A stretch of DNA of 64,000 nt from Flavobacterium sp. 1355 (lineage in GTDB: Bacteria > Bacteroidota > Bacteroidia > Flavobacteriales > Flavobacteriaceae): NCBI RefSeq assembly GCF_017833415.1, contig NZ_JAFICC010000008.1, positions 124,001-188,000 on the forward strand, given 5' to 3'. Every line of letters starts with the position of its first letter. The first letter of the stretch is position 1. The position numbers were made by a program, and so were the translations under genes. Shown here in pieces: positions 35,934-44,431 of the stretch. The notes under the pieces were generated by a model that was not told the DNA's origin, made no database searches, and saw nothing but the letters and a program-made list of their open reading frames with translations.

Positions 35934-35953
35934 TTAACTAATAAATTAGTTAA
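35934..35953 (+). promoter_or_regulatory. BlaI-type operator, distal copy
   Basis: TTAACTAAT-AA-ATTAGTTAA is an inverted repeat with perfect 9-base arms. It shares the ACTAATNNATTAGT core with the proximal copy, centred 40 bases further on (about four helical turns), so two repressor dimers could bind the same DNA face. Confidence 0.65.
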
Positions 35954-35974
35954 AATATTAATCAATTAGTTTTG

Positions 35975-36001
35975 CTACTAATTAATTAGTAGTTATATTT
36001 G
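35975..36001 (+). promoter_or_regulatory. BlaI-type operator (proximal) and blaI promoter
   Basis: CTACTAATTAATTAGTAG (35975-35992) is a perfect 18-base palindrome. One base later the -7 box TATATTTG (35994-36001) begins, 17 bases before the ATG. Repressor bound to the palindrome would cover the promoter spacer. Confidence 0.75.
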
Positions 36002-36018
36002 TTTAAAATATTTTAACA

Positions 36019-36381
36019 ATGATAAAACTAGCGAAAAGAGAAGAACAGATTATGCAGGTATTTTGGGATTTAAACAAAGCCTTTATCAGAGACGTCATTC
36101 CATTGCTGCCGGATCCGAAACCACATTACAACAGTGTCGCTACGATAGTCAAGATCTTAAAGGAAAAAGGGTTTCTGGATCATGAAACAACAGGAAACAT
36201 GCATTGTTTTTTTCCGATAATCAGTAGGGAAGAGTATCAGCAATTTGCATTAAAGGATGTCGTTAGCCAGTATTTTGATAATTCATATCCACGAATGCTT
36301 GCTTTTTTTGCAAAAGAACAAAAGCTGACAGAAAACGAACTGGATGAAATTGTAAATATTATTAAAAAAGGAAAAATATGA
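36019..36381 (+). CDS. BlaI/MecI/CopY family transcriptional repressor
   Basis: This is a 120-residue winged-helix repressor with the family N-terminus LAKREEQIMQVFWDLNKAFIRDVIPLLPDPKPHYNSVATIVKILKEKGFL and a C-terminal helical dimerisation half ending ELDEIVNIIKKG. In known systems BlaI is cut by the membrane protease BlaR1, which frees the promoter. Here the gene overlaps the M56 protease gene by ATGA and has two palindromic operators at its own promoter, so the pair forms a self-regulated switch. No beta-lactamase follows in the operon; only the regulator and sensor are transcribed before the terminator. Confidence 0.92.
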   Translation: MIKLAKREEQIMQVFWDLNKAFIRDVIPLLPDPKPHYNSVATIVKILKEKGFLDHETTGNMHCFFPIISREEYQQFALKDVVSQYFDNSYPRMLAFFAKEQKLTENELDEIVNIIKKGKI

Positions 36382-38393
36382 TACCCTATATCTTATACAC
36401 TGCCCTGATTCTTTCTGCCTGTTTGTTTTTTTATAAACTGCTTTTGCAAAAAGAAACCTTTTTTCACTTAAACAGATTCGTTTTGCTTGGGTGTATGATT
36501 GTGGCTTTTACGTTGCCGCTGCTTCCGATACCACAAGAATTATCTTTCAGAAAAGAAAATGCTGTAACCAATACTGTTTCAGCAAAAATACCTGTTCATA
36601 CAAAACCAACTGCAGAGGTAAAAAAATCAGCACCAGTCCAGGAAGTTTTGGTTGAAGAAACAAAACAAAACTTTAATATCGATATGCTCATGCAGGGAGT
36701 GATGTATTTGTATTGGTTTGGAGTCATGATTTTTGCTTTTAACTTTCTCATGCAGGCTGTTATACTCCTATATAGAGCCCGTTCATCATCGGCAATCCAG
36801 GATGGGAAATTTCGAATTATCGAAATTAATGGAGACAAAGCGCCGTGTTCCTTTGTGAACAATATTTTTATCAATCCTGAAAAATACGAGTGGGAAACTT
36901 ACAATCAGATTTTACTGCACGAAAAAATTCATATTGAGCAAAAACACACTGTTGATCTTTTGCTTGCAGAGCTAGTACTCATTTTTCAGTGGTTTAATCC
37001 TTTTGCATGGCAATGGCGAAAAGCACTCGAAACCAATCTTGAGTTTTTGACTGATGATAAAATGCTACAGCAAAATACGGTTGAAAAACAAAGTTATCAG
37101 TTTAGTCTGCTAAAAGTAGCAGCACCACAATTTCCATTGAGTCTTACAACTAATTATAATCAATCATTAATCAAAAAACGAATCATCATGATGAATTCAA
37201 AAAAATCAAATGTACACACCACCTGGAAATATTTTTTCCTGGTGCCTTTATTGGTATTATTTGCCTGCCTTTTTAATCAACCGGCAGCGCAAAGTCAGAC
37301 ATTAAGTTCAAATGACAAATCAGAGAAATCAAATGAACCTAAAGAACAGGCAAACACTCAAAACGGAATGGATACGGAAGGAAGCTGGTTTGCAACAATT
37401 GAAGAGAACACGGTAAACATGCAATTTAAAAACGGAGAGAAAAGTAATTCTTCGAGTACTTTTCAGTTGAGTGAATTTAATAATCTGCCAAGAGACAAAC
37501 AAGGAGAGTTTACCTTAACAAGAGAAGCAGGAACGATGCATTTTACCGGAAAATTTGAAGGAAAAAACGGAATGGGAACTTATAAATTTGTTGCCAACAA
37601 AAACTTTAGTAAAGAGCTGGCAGAACAAGGTGTTACCGTAGCAAAAGATATTGATCTTATGGTTTTCTTTATGGTCAATGTAAAAACGTCGTATGTAAAA
37701 ATGCTTAAGAAAAAAGGCTACAGCGATATTGACAAAGATGATTTGATTCCGTTGGCAGCCTTAGATGTTAATGAGGATTATATCAATTCAATTAAGCAAG
37801 CCGGAATAAAAGATTTCGATTTAGAAGATCTGATTCCATTAAAATCATTGAATATTGATGCTGCTTTTATTGAAGAAATACGCAATTCGGGTTATAAAAA
37901 TGTAACAGCAGATAATCTTATTGCATTAAAATCCCAAAATATCAACGGAAAATATATCAGCGATTTTCGCAATTCATCCAAAGGGAATACTGACAATGAT
38001 GATGAGGATATTGTAGCATTCAAATCATTGGATATTGACAAAGAATTTGTTGATTCGTTTAAAGAATTAGGATATAATGATTTGTCAAACGGTGATTTAA
38101 TGGCTTTGAAATCATTAAATATTACGCCAAAATATATTCTTGAATTTGAAAAAACAGGTTACAAAAATATTTCAACAGATAATTTATTTGCTTTAAAATC
38201 ACTAAACATTACGGGTGACTTAATCAAACAGTACAAAGATCTTGGATTTAATGATCTGGATCTCGAAGATGTAATTGGAGCCAAAGCAATAGGAGCAACA
38301 CCTGCTTTTGTAAAATCCATGAAAGAAAAAGGGCATAACTTTAAAAACCTTGAAAAATATGTGGAATTAAAAGCAATTGTTGGAATTAATTAA
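36378..38393 (+). CDS. M56 family (BlaR1-like) sensor metalloprotease with C-terminal repeat solenoid
   Basis: This 671-residue membrane protein has helices at about 5-25, 30-48, 110-137 and 280-298. The zinc site is HEKIH (His181, Glu182, His185) with ELVLIFQWFNPFAW downstream, as in BlaR1. Beyond the last helix is a beta-rich region (about 330-420), then eight consecutive repeats of about 29 residues (from about residue 439 to the end). Each has the pattern Y/F-I-x4-5-G-Y-x-D/N-x4-D-L-I-A-L-K-S-L-N-I-T. This replaces the penicillin-binding sensor domain of BlaR1, so the signal is likely not a beta-lactam. It would cleave the upstream BlaI-type repressor. Confidence 0.9.
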   Translation: MIPYILYTALILSACLFFYKLLLQKETFFHLNRFVLLGCMIVAFTLPLLPIPQELSFRKENAVTNTVSAKIPVHTKPTAEVKKSAPVQEVLVEETKQNFNIDMLMQGVMYLYWFGVMIFAFNFLMQAVILLYRARSSSAIQDGKFRIIEINGDKAPCSFVNNIFINPEKYEWETYNQILLHEKIHIEQKHTVDLLLAELVLIFQWFNPFAWQWRKALETNLEFLTDDKMLQQNTVEKQSYQFSLLKVAAPQFPLSLTTNYNQSLIKKRIIMMNSKKSNVHTTWKYFFLVPLLVLFACLFNQPAAQSQTLSSNDKSEKSNEPKEQANTQNGMDTEGSWFATIEENTVNMQFKNGEKSNSSSTFQLSEFNNLPRDKQGEFTLTREAGTMHFTGKFEGKNGMGTYKFVANKNFSKELAEQGVTVAKDIDLMVFFMVNVKTSYVKMLKKKGYSDIDKDDLIPLAALDVNEDYINSIKQAGIKDFDLEDLIPLKSLNIDAAFIEEIRNSGYKNVTADNLIALKSQNINGKYISDFRNSSKGNTDNDDEDIVAFKSLDIDKEFVDSFKELGYNDLSNGDLMALKSLNITPKYILEFEKTGYKNISTDNLFALKSLNITGDLIKQYKDLGFNDLDLEDVIGAKAIGATPAFVKSMKEKGHNFKNLEKYVELKAIVGIN

Positions 38394-38435
38394 GACAAGT
38401 TATTTTAATAAAAAAAGTTGTAAGACTACAATCAG

Positions 38436-38465
38436 AAGCCCAAACCGAAAGGAATGGGCTTTTTT
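38436..38465 (+). terminator. Terminator of the BlaI-M56 operon
   Basis: AAGCCCA and TGGGCTT pair around a 12-base loop and are followed by T (to 38465). It abuts the end of the convergent monooxygenase gene. Confidence 0.75.
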
Positions 38466-39919
38466 CATATCTTTTTCTTCAGGCATCTTCCTCGTGGTTC
38501 ATCACCTTCGTGAAGTACAATTTCTGAATGCAGGAACTGTGCAGCTTCTGCCGAATCTTTTACTTTTGTTGCACTGCGTTCTAGCATTTCTGACTCAAAC
38601 TCAGTTAAAACACTTTCTCTGATTCCTTTTTTTCTCCATTGAGACGAGGGTTTACATCCTTTCGCAATTCCCCGGGCAAGCGAGAGCGCATCCAAAAGCG
38701 CCTGATTTGCTCCCTGTCCTTTAAAAGGACTCATAGGATGAGCTGCATCTCCAATTAAAGTAATTTGTCCTGCTTTTTCTAATAATTCCGGTGTAAGTAA
38801 TTCCCGGTCATAAACAGGATATCCCGAAATCTGAGTTTCAAGAGTTGCCGCTATAATCTGAGGAATAGGATCGTGCCACTGTGTTCTGAGGCGCGCTTCT
38901 TCCTTGAGGGTCAGAGGTCCCTGCGCACTTAGTTCCTTAGCCTCTTTTTCTGTCATTGGAAAACTAAGCTGCCACATCACAGAATCTGAGGTATAAGGCA
39001 TTATGTAAGATCGTTCATTGCCATTGGCAGTCTGAAAAACAGTAGCCGAATCCAACAAAGAACTATCAATACCTTCGAGAGCACTCAAAGGGCAGATACC
39101 CAGTATTACAATACAATCCAAATAGCGCAAAGGCGTGATGTCTTCACCAATTAGCTGTCTGCGTAAAGAACTACGAATACCATCGGCGCCAACCACAAGA
39201 TCTGCCTTATAGGTTTTTATTTCACCATTGACCTGAAAATTTAGATTAATGCCTTCATTTTCAGATTCTTTATAATCTAACAATTGATGTCCCCATTGTA
39301 CTGGCTCATGTCCGCCAAGCTGTTTAAGCAGAGCTAAACGCAATGATTGTCGTGCAATATGAATATTGGTACGTTTTGGAGACTTTTTAGCATCAGGAGA
39401 AATCCATTTTCTAATTCCCCATTCTCCAATCACTTTTCCTTCTGTCGTGTGAACTAAATGTCTTGTTGAAACCACTCCATCTTCTAATGAAAAAATGCCC
39501 AGTCCCTCAATCGCTTTACTGGCTTGTTGCAGCGTAAGTCCGTAACCCTGGGCGCGGGCATCAAAATTATTATCACGTTCAAATAAAGTAAAAGGAATTC
39601 CGCGGTGCAGGCAAGCCACAGCCAGCGCCACACCACCAATGCCGCCGCCAACAATAGCAACATGCGGATAATTTTCGTTATCTGCAACAGGAGCATTTGC
39701 AGAAGGTATTAGTCCGGATCCCGAACAGTCCAGACAGGAATATTGATGAGCCTTAGGACGAATCGGAGTCACCCCGTCGCCATTATTTTTTTCAAATAGA
39801 TCGAGTGCAATCTGGTATTGGAGCCGTACTTTCTTGCTGAGCCTTTGGCTTCTTTTTCCACGTCCCTGGCATTTCAGGCAAATAGTCCAGTTAAGTTCTC
39901 CATTTTGACCATTTTTCAT
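38465..39919 (-). CDS. FAD-dependent monooxygenase with N-terminal DnaJ-like zinc finger
   Basis: This is a 484-residue protein. Residues about 84-470 form a class A flavin monooxygenase: the FAD motif VAIVGGGIGGVALAVACLHRGIPFTLFER, the DG motif DLVVGADGIRSSLR and the GD motif LIGDAAHPMSPFKGQGANQALLDAL. The substrate is not readable; aromatic or polyketide-like molecules are usual. The first 80 residues are extra. They contain CLKCQGRG (Cys14, Cys17) and CLDCSGSG (Cys62, Cys65), two CxxCxGxG units like those of the DnaJ zinc domain, which probably bind one zinc. The domain is in frame with no internal start needed, though an internal start would leave a normal-length monooxygenase. Confidence 0.85.
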   Translation of the reverse strand: MKNGQNGELNWTICLKCQGRGKRSQRLSKKVRLQYQIALDLFEKNNGDGVTPIRPKAHQYSCLDCSGSGLIPSANAPVADNENYPHVAIVGGGIGGVALAVACLHRGIPFTLFERDNNFDARAQGYGLTLQQASKAIEGLGIFSLEDGVVSTRHLVHTTEGKVIGEWGIRKWISPDAKKSPKRTNIHIARQSLRLALLKQLGGHEPVQWGHQLLDYKESENEGINLNFQVNGEIKTYKADLVVGADGIRSSLRRQLIGEDITPLRYLDCIVILGICPLSALEGIDSSLLDSATVFQTANGNERSYIMPYTSDSVMWQLSFPMTEKEAKELSAQGPLTLKEEARLRTQWHDPIPQIIAATLETQISGYPVYDRELLTPELLEKAGQITLIGDAAHPMSPFKGQGANQALLDALSLARGIAKGCKPSSQWRKKGIRESVLTEFESEMLERSATKVKDSAEAAQFLHSEIVLHEGDEPRGRCLKKKI

Positions 39920-40084
39920 TCTTCTTTGCTTAACTTAATATTGCTAAATTGTGGGTAAGTCATTTATTGTATTTAGATTCTACCACGGCGCAAAATTAAG
40001 TAATTAGAGGTTTCCTAATTATATTTATTAGTAAAATATATTTTAAGGATGTAGAAGCCTGATTTTTTTTGAAATAATTAATTA

Positions 40085-40870
40085 TTAAACCCTTCTGGGA
40101 TCTCCTTGTAAGTAGGTATTGCTAAATTTGAAATACTCATTTGAAGTTTTTTCACCGGCTTTTCCATCTACCCTTAGTACACTTCCTGCTTTATTAAGCA
40201 GGATTTGCAATTCCTTAGCTTCATTGGTAATTGTTCCCGTGTAGTATTTTGTTTTATTACCCTGTGCCAGTATTTGCTCTACAATATGACCATTAGAAAG
40301 GGAGATGAGCTGCTGCTCACTAAGGCGTCGAAGCAATACTGCAGCTCCACATTGTTTAGAAACTGCATTCGGATCATATCGGCCATCCTGCACATATTTT
40401 CCTTTTGTGTAATGATTAGAATAACTCCATAAATAAGGAGAATTTATGCCTTGGCGATAATATCCTAATCCATTATACAATTCAAGTTTGTAGAGAATGC
40501 CCGCAATGCTCCAGTCTGTCCATAAGTTTAGTTTGTCAAAAATTAAAGCATCTGTAGCGCTCTCTTCCCAGGTAAAAGGCGGATTTCCGGTTTTAGGGCG
40601 TCCTGCAGGAACCTGAACGGTGCGTTTGCTGAGCGGGTCGCCATTATGCAAATGAGTATCAAATCTCAGACTGCCTTCCATAGAGTGAATAATTGCTATG
40701 ACAAACCACGGAATGTGCAATGGATCGCCAACTGATTGATATCTGGCTGTGTTCAAAACCATTTTTGATATTATTTGATCAACTTCAGAATATTTAGATT
40801 CTCTTATGATGCAGGAGGCAAATAGTTTTTCATAATTCTCCTTTTTGTCTGGTGGTACTATTGTGGCCAT
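40085..40870 (-). CDS. Lysozyme-like protein with C-terminal peptidoglycan-binding-like segment
   Basis: This protein has about 261 residues. I start it at the ATG at 40870 (MATIVPP) because the upstream in-frame extension is not protein-like. No signal peptide is visible. The central HSMEGSLRFDTHLHNGDPL (about residues 60-80) looks like the catalytic region of lysozyme-fold muramidases, with a candidate Glu in SMEGS followed by THLHNGDPL. The C-terminal ELQILLNKAGSVLRVDGKAGEKTSNEYFKF resembles a PG_binding_1 repeat. Without a signal it may be released by lysis or by a specialised secretion route, as with phage or tailocin lysins, but no phage genes are near. Function is moderately supported. 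Confidence 0.65.
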   Translation of the reverse strand: MATIVPPDKKENYEKLFASCIIRESKYSEVDQIISKMVLNTARYQSVGDPLHIPWFVIAIIHSMEGSLRFDTHLHNGDPLSKRTVQVPAGRPKTGNPPFTWEESATDALIFDKLNLWTDWSIAGILYKLELYNGLGYYRQGINSPYLWSYSNHYTKGKYVQDGRYDPNAVSKQCGAAVLLRRLSEQQLISLSNGHIVEQILAQGNKTKYYTGTITNEAKELQILLNKAGSVLRVDGKAGEKTSNEYFKFSNTYLQGDPRRV

Positions 40871-41079
40871 ATAGTTTGTTTTAAATTTATTATTAAGAAT
40901 AAGCGATATAATCTTCGGCTTATAAATGAGGTAAAACAATGCAGGCAGGAAGTAAAATATTTTTTTGTAGCGCTATAAGCTTTAATATTTGTATTTCAAA
41001 TTTATTAATTTATTAAAAATGAGAAAAGGGTATATATCCCCTTTTTTTGAGTTTTTGTTTAAGGATTCCGGCGAAAACA
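40871..41079. other. Intergenic space upstream of the lysozyme-like gene
   Basis: AT-rich sequence without a credible open frame. It should carry the promoter of the lysozyme-like gene, but I find no clear TAnnTTTG box on the minus strand. Confidence 0.35.
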
Positions 41080-41113
41080 AAAAGCCTGTAAACAATATGT
41101 TTACAGGCTTTTC
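41080..41113. terminator. Terminator-like hairpin, near-identical to the mannan operon terminator
   Basis: AAAAGCCTGTAAAC and GTTTACAGGCTTTT form a 14-bp stem with an AATAT loop. Flanking A and T runs are short. It lies downstream of the minus-strand subtilisin gene and could end that transcript. The AAAAGCCTGTAA...TTACAGGCTTTT core and CAATA loop match the hairpin at 32281-32314. Confidence 0.65.
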
Positions 41114-41224
41114 TGTGGATTTATGGGATTATAATCGAACACTTAAAAATCATTAAGTCTCCTTATTTAAATAAAAACGAATAAAACAAAATGGAATGTA
41201 TTGAAAAAAGTAGAAAACAATAAA

Positions 41225-43939
41225 TTAAAAAACGGCAATTTTCCCTGTTTGCATTTCGCCCAAACTTGTTATTATTTTATAAATGTAAATTCCTGAGGCA
41301 GTATTTTTTAGATTGATGTTATTGATTTTAGAAAGTAACGGCGATGTAATTGTATTTTGCCCGCTAATATCATATAAATAGAAAATAGCGTTTCCCTCTT
41401 TTTTGGCTTCAATATTTAAATCTTCATTTTTGCTTAATAATGTGGGGTTTACAAAAAACAAATCATCGCCTAAATAATTAGTATCAAGAATTAGCGAACT
41501 TACTACGTTATTGTTTTCTAAAATTATATTTATTTTATATTTATTACTGCCCTTTATCGGGGCAGTATCCAAAAAAGAAAATGTTTTTGAATTGATATCG
41601 CTTATTGTACTAATAACACCTTCTACATCATTAATTATCTTTACTAAATCAATTCTTTTGATGTTGTATAAGCTGAAAAGACTGGCATCTATTTTTACTT
41701 TGTTCTCCTCATAAACTTCTGCCAAAGTCAACTCAAAATAACAATTTGAGTTTTCGGCGTATTGTAATGTTGATTCACTTTTTATTCCTTCGGTATTGTC
41801 AAATACAGGAATGACAGTGTGGATTTTTCCATCAGTGTAAGTATAACTGTTGTTTGTTATTTGTTCTTTAAATTCTAAATGGTCCCCTGTTAATTGATAA
41901 ATATTAAATGAAGCAACATCATCGGGTTTGTCCCAGTTAATTTCTGTTGTGCCGTCACAAACTAAACTGGTACTGATATTTAAATCATAAGAAATCGTAA
42001 AGCTGTCAGAAATATATTCGGTATTATTAATGGTCATTTTTACTTTGGCCATTGAGAATTTTTGTTCTTTAGGCGTATATGTAAATTGTTTATTTTCCAG
42101 ATTTATATCATTTGCTATAATTTCCCAGGTTTCTCCATTATTATAGCTAATAGACAATTCTCCAGAGATACCGGAAAAAGACGAATTCCATTTAAAAGGG
42201 GAAATAGTTTTTCCATCATAAGGAAAATTATCATTGATTACAGGATAATTCCATTCAAATTGATTTTCCAATTCATATTCATAGGCGATACCATATTCCT
42301 GAGATGTATTCGATACATATGAACCTACAACATTGATAGAAACTGAACCTGAAACAGGATTTTCAATGGTGATTTGTTCTATAGTATTAATTTTATCTCT
42401 TCCTCTTAACGCTTGCTGCTCAGGAACCTCAGGGTTAAGAATCCAGGGCAAAAAAGTGTTATTGTCGGCCGAAATAACTTCCATGTCCAAATCGTTTACC
42501 AAACTTATATTACTGTTGATTTCAGCGGGCAAATCGTTCCAGACTAATGTGATTTTTAAGTTTTTCGCATTTGCAGGAACAGTAATTGTATGTGTATTTG
42601 TCTGACCTGATGGTAAATTACCTGATATAATTCTGTTTTCGCTGATTGTTTTTAGACTTTTATCAGCATCGATATTACCATAACCATAAGTAAAGTCCGG
42701 ACCTGGGTTACCTAAATCTTTTGCACTAGTAATTAAAATGGCTTTTGTCAGGGTATTATTCAAAGAACTATTATTTATAGTTTTATAATGCTGTTTCATA
42801 AGTGTAATAATTCCTGTAGCCAATGCTGTAGAATTTGAAGTTCCTTGTGTACTATAAGCCACCAACTCAGGTTTTATTCTGCCGTCATAAGCAGGGCCTT
42901 TTGAAGAAAACGGCATAATTACTTCGTTTTGGTCAATACAGCCCAATACAATACTATTTTTAGATTGCTTAAAATTACCTGTAATAGATTTATACCCCTC
43001 AAGTCCGCTATTACCAGAGGAAAAGCAATGAGTCAAATCACTATTTAAAAACAATTGAGAATCATAAGCATTAGCAAGTGAACCATAAAAGTTCTCAATT
43101 TCTGTACCATAGGAATGATTTTGAGTAGCAGCACCTTGTAAAGTTGTCACTTCATCAGGATAAATATTCAAAAAATCAGACGATTGTATTTTAGCTTTTT
43201 GGGCAACTCCTTTTCCTAATACAGAACTATTTCCTAATCCTGCAACTATAGTGGCCATGGCCGTTGCATGGCCCGATACAATTGCAGATTGCGTTGAGGA
43301 AGGAATGTGCTTGTTTACTAAATCAATATCATCCAGATTAAACAAATCATCCTTGATAGCTATAATTTGATTTTCGCCTGTTAAAAGAGGAAAATTAGTA
43401 GTGGCTTTATTTATAGAATTGATGCTGAAATTTTGATCTATTATTTTAGATTCCCCTTTTGGCTGCAGCGATTCTTGCGAAATAGAAGACACAATGTTCA
43501 GCGCTATAATTTGATCAATAATTTTTTGAGAATCACTTTTTATAATTACAAGATGGTTATTCAATATTTTAATATCAGAAATGTTCAGTGATTTCAAGTC
43601 TGTAATTAAAGCTTCGATAGTATCTGTTGCTATTGTATAATGCTTGTCTTCTTTGTGTTCTGAAAAATTTGACGGTAATTTCCATAAATTATTTACCGGT
43701 AGATTTTTTTTTAAAGTTTGATCCGATTTTACATTTTCATTTTCAACAATGCAAAAAGTACTGTCCAGTTTTTTTACAATCTTGTATTTATTGTGATGTG
43801 CATTTTCTAAAGATGTAAAAAAGTATTTCTCAAATTTATTTTCATTTTCTTTTTTTATGTACCGTTTCCATTTTTCAGAACTCTGCGAAAAACTGATTGT
43901 TGTGATCATAAAAAGGAGAAAGGTAATTTGTTTCTTCAT
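41225..43939 (-). CDS. S8 family subtilisin-like protease with T9SS sorting domain
   Basis: This is a 904-residue secreted serine protease. After a signal peptide (FLLFMITTISFSQ) and a propeptide of about 170 residues comes the S8 domain. It has the catalytic Asp in AIKDDLFNLDD, the His in SGHATAMATIVAG and the Ser in GTSNSTALATGI, with SSGNSG-type oxyanion sequence in between. A P-domain-like beta region follows (ITVPANAKNLKITLVWND), then fibronectin-like segments. The C-terminus (LNIEAKKEGNAIFYLYDISGQ... NTASGIYIYKI... GKIAVF) is a type A type IX secretion target domain, so the enzyme is exported to the surface or medium. It is divergent from the M57-type protease gene. Confidence 0.9.
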   Translation of the reverse strand: MKKQITFLLFMITTISFSQSSEKWKRYIKKENENKFEKYFFTSLENAHHNKYKIVKKLDSTFCIVENENVKSDQTLKKNLPVNNLWKLPSNFSEHKEDKHYTIATDTIEALITDLKSLNISDIKILNNHLVIIKSDSQKIIDQIIALNIVSSISQESLQPKGESKIIDQNFSINSINKATTNFPLLTGENQIIAIKDDLFNLDDIDLVNKHIPSSTQSAIVSGHATAMATIVAGLGNSSVLGKGVAQKAKIQSSDFLNIYPDEVTTLQGAATQNHSYGTEIENFYGSLANAYDSQLFLNSDLTHCFSSGNSGLEGYKSITGNFKQSKNSIVLGCIDQNEVIMPFSSKGPAYDGRIKPELVAYSTQGTSNSTALATGIITLMKQHYKTINNSSLNNTLTKAILITSAKDLGNPGPDFTYGYGNIDADKSLKTISENRIISGNLPSGQTNTHTITVPANAKNLKITLVWNDLPAEINSNISLVNDLDMEVISADNNTFLPWILNPEVPEQQALRGRDKINTIEQITIENPVSGSVSINVVGSYVSNTSQEYGIAYEYELENQFEWNYPVINDNFPYDGKTISPFKWNSSFSGISGELSISYNNGETWEIIANDINLENKQFTYTPKEQKFSMAKVKMTINNTEYISDSFTISYDLNISTSLVCDGTTEINWDKPDDVASFNIYQLTGDHLEFKEQITNNSYTYTDGKIHTVIPVFDNTEGIKSESTLQYAENSNCYFELTLAEVYEENKVKIDASLFSLYNIKRIDLVKIINDVEGVISTISDINSKTFSFLDTAPIKGSNKYKINIILENNNVVSSLILDTNYLGDDLFFVNPTLLSKNEDLNIEAKKEGNAIFYLYDISGQNTITSPLLSKINNINLKNTASGIYIYKIITSLGEMQTGKIAVF

Positions 43940-44431
43940 TTACTGTATAATTAGATAATACAAGACGAGTTTTGTGGGTAATGAATTCTAATTGAAATAT
44001 TTATCCGTTGAAAGTAAATCAAAGTTATTAAAATAGTTGTAATAATTTTATTATTTTTTAAGTCTTTCAAAATCTTTAAAAAGCTACGTGCACTATTGCG
44101 CTGTTTTCGTTTTTTATTTCTTAGGTGGTTCTCAAAGTTGTAATGTGATTTTTTTTTGCAGTGCCAAAGAAAAAAAATAATTTAGATGGAAAAGTAGTGC
44201 ATAACTGCTTGATTTATATTCAATTATTGATTTTACTGGGCTTGACGTAATAATAAGATAATCATTATTAAAAAGATCAATAAAAATTAGTAAGAAAAAG
44301 TGTTAAAAATGTTAAATTTTGAATTTATAAGTATTTTAAGATTAAAAATTACATAAATTTGATAACAAATAGTACAATATTTTGTAAAGACCCCTTTTTT
44401 TATCAATTAAATTTAACACAAAAAACTACTT
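43940..44431. other. Divergent promoter region between two secreted protease genes
   Basis: A 492-base AT-rich gap with no open frame worth noting. On the plus strand TAAATTTG (44354-44361) matches the -7 box and lies 70 bases before the metalloprotease ATG. No box was identified for the subtilisin gene and I see no strong hairpin. Confidence 0.45.
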
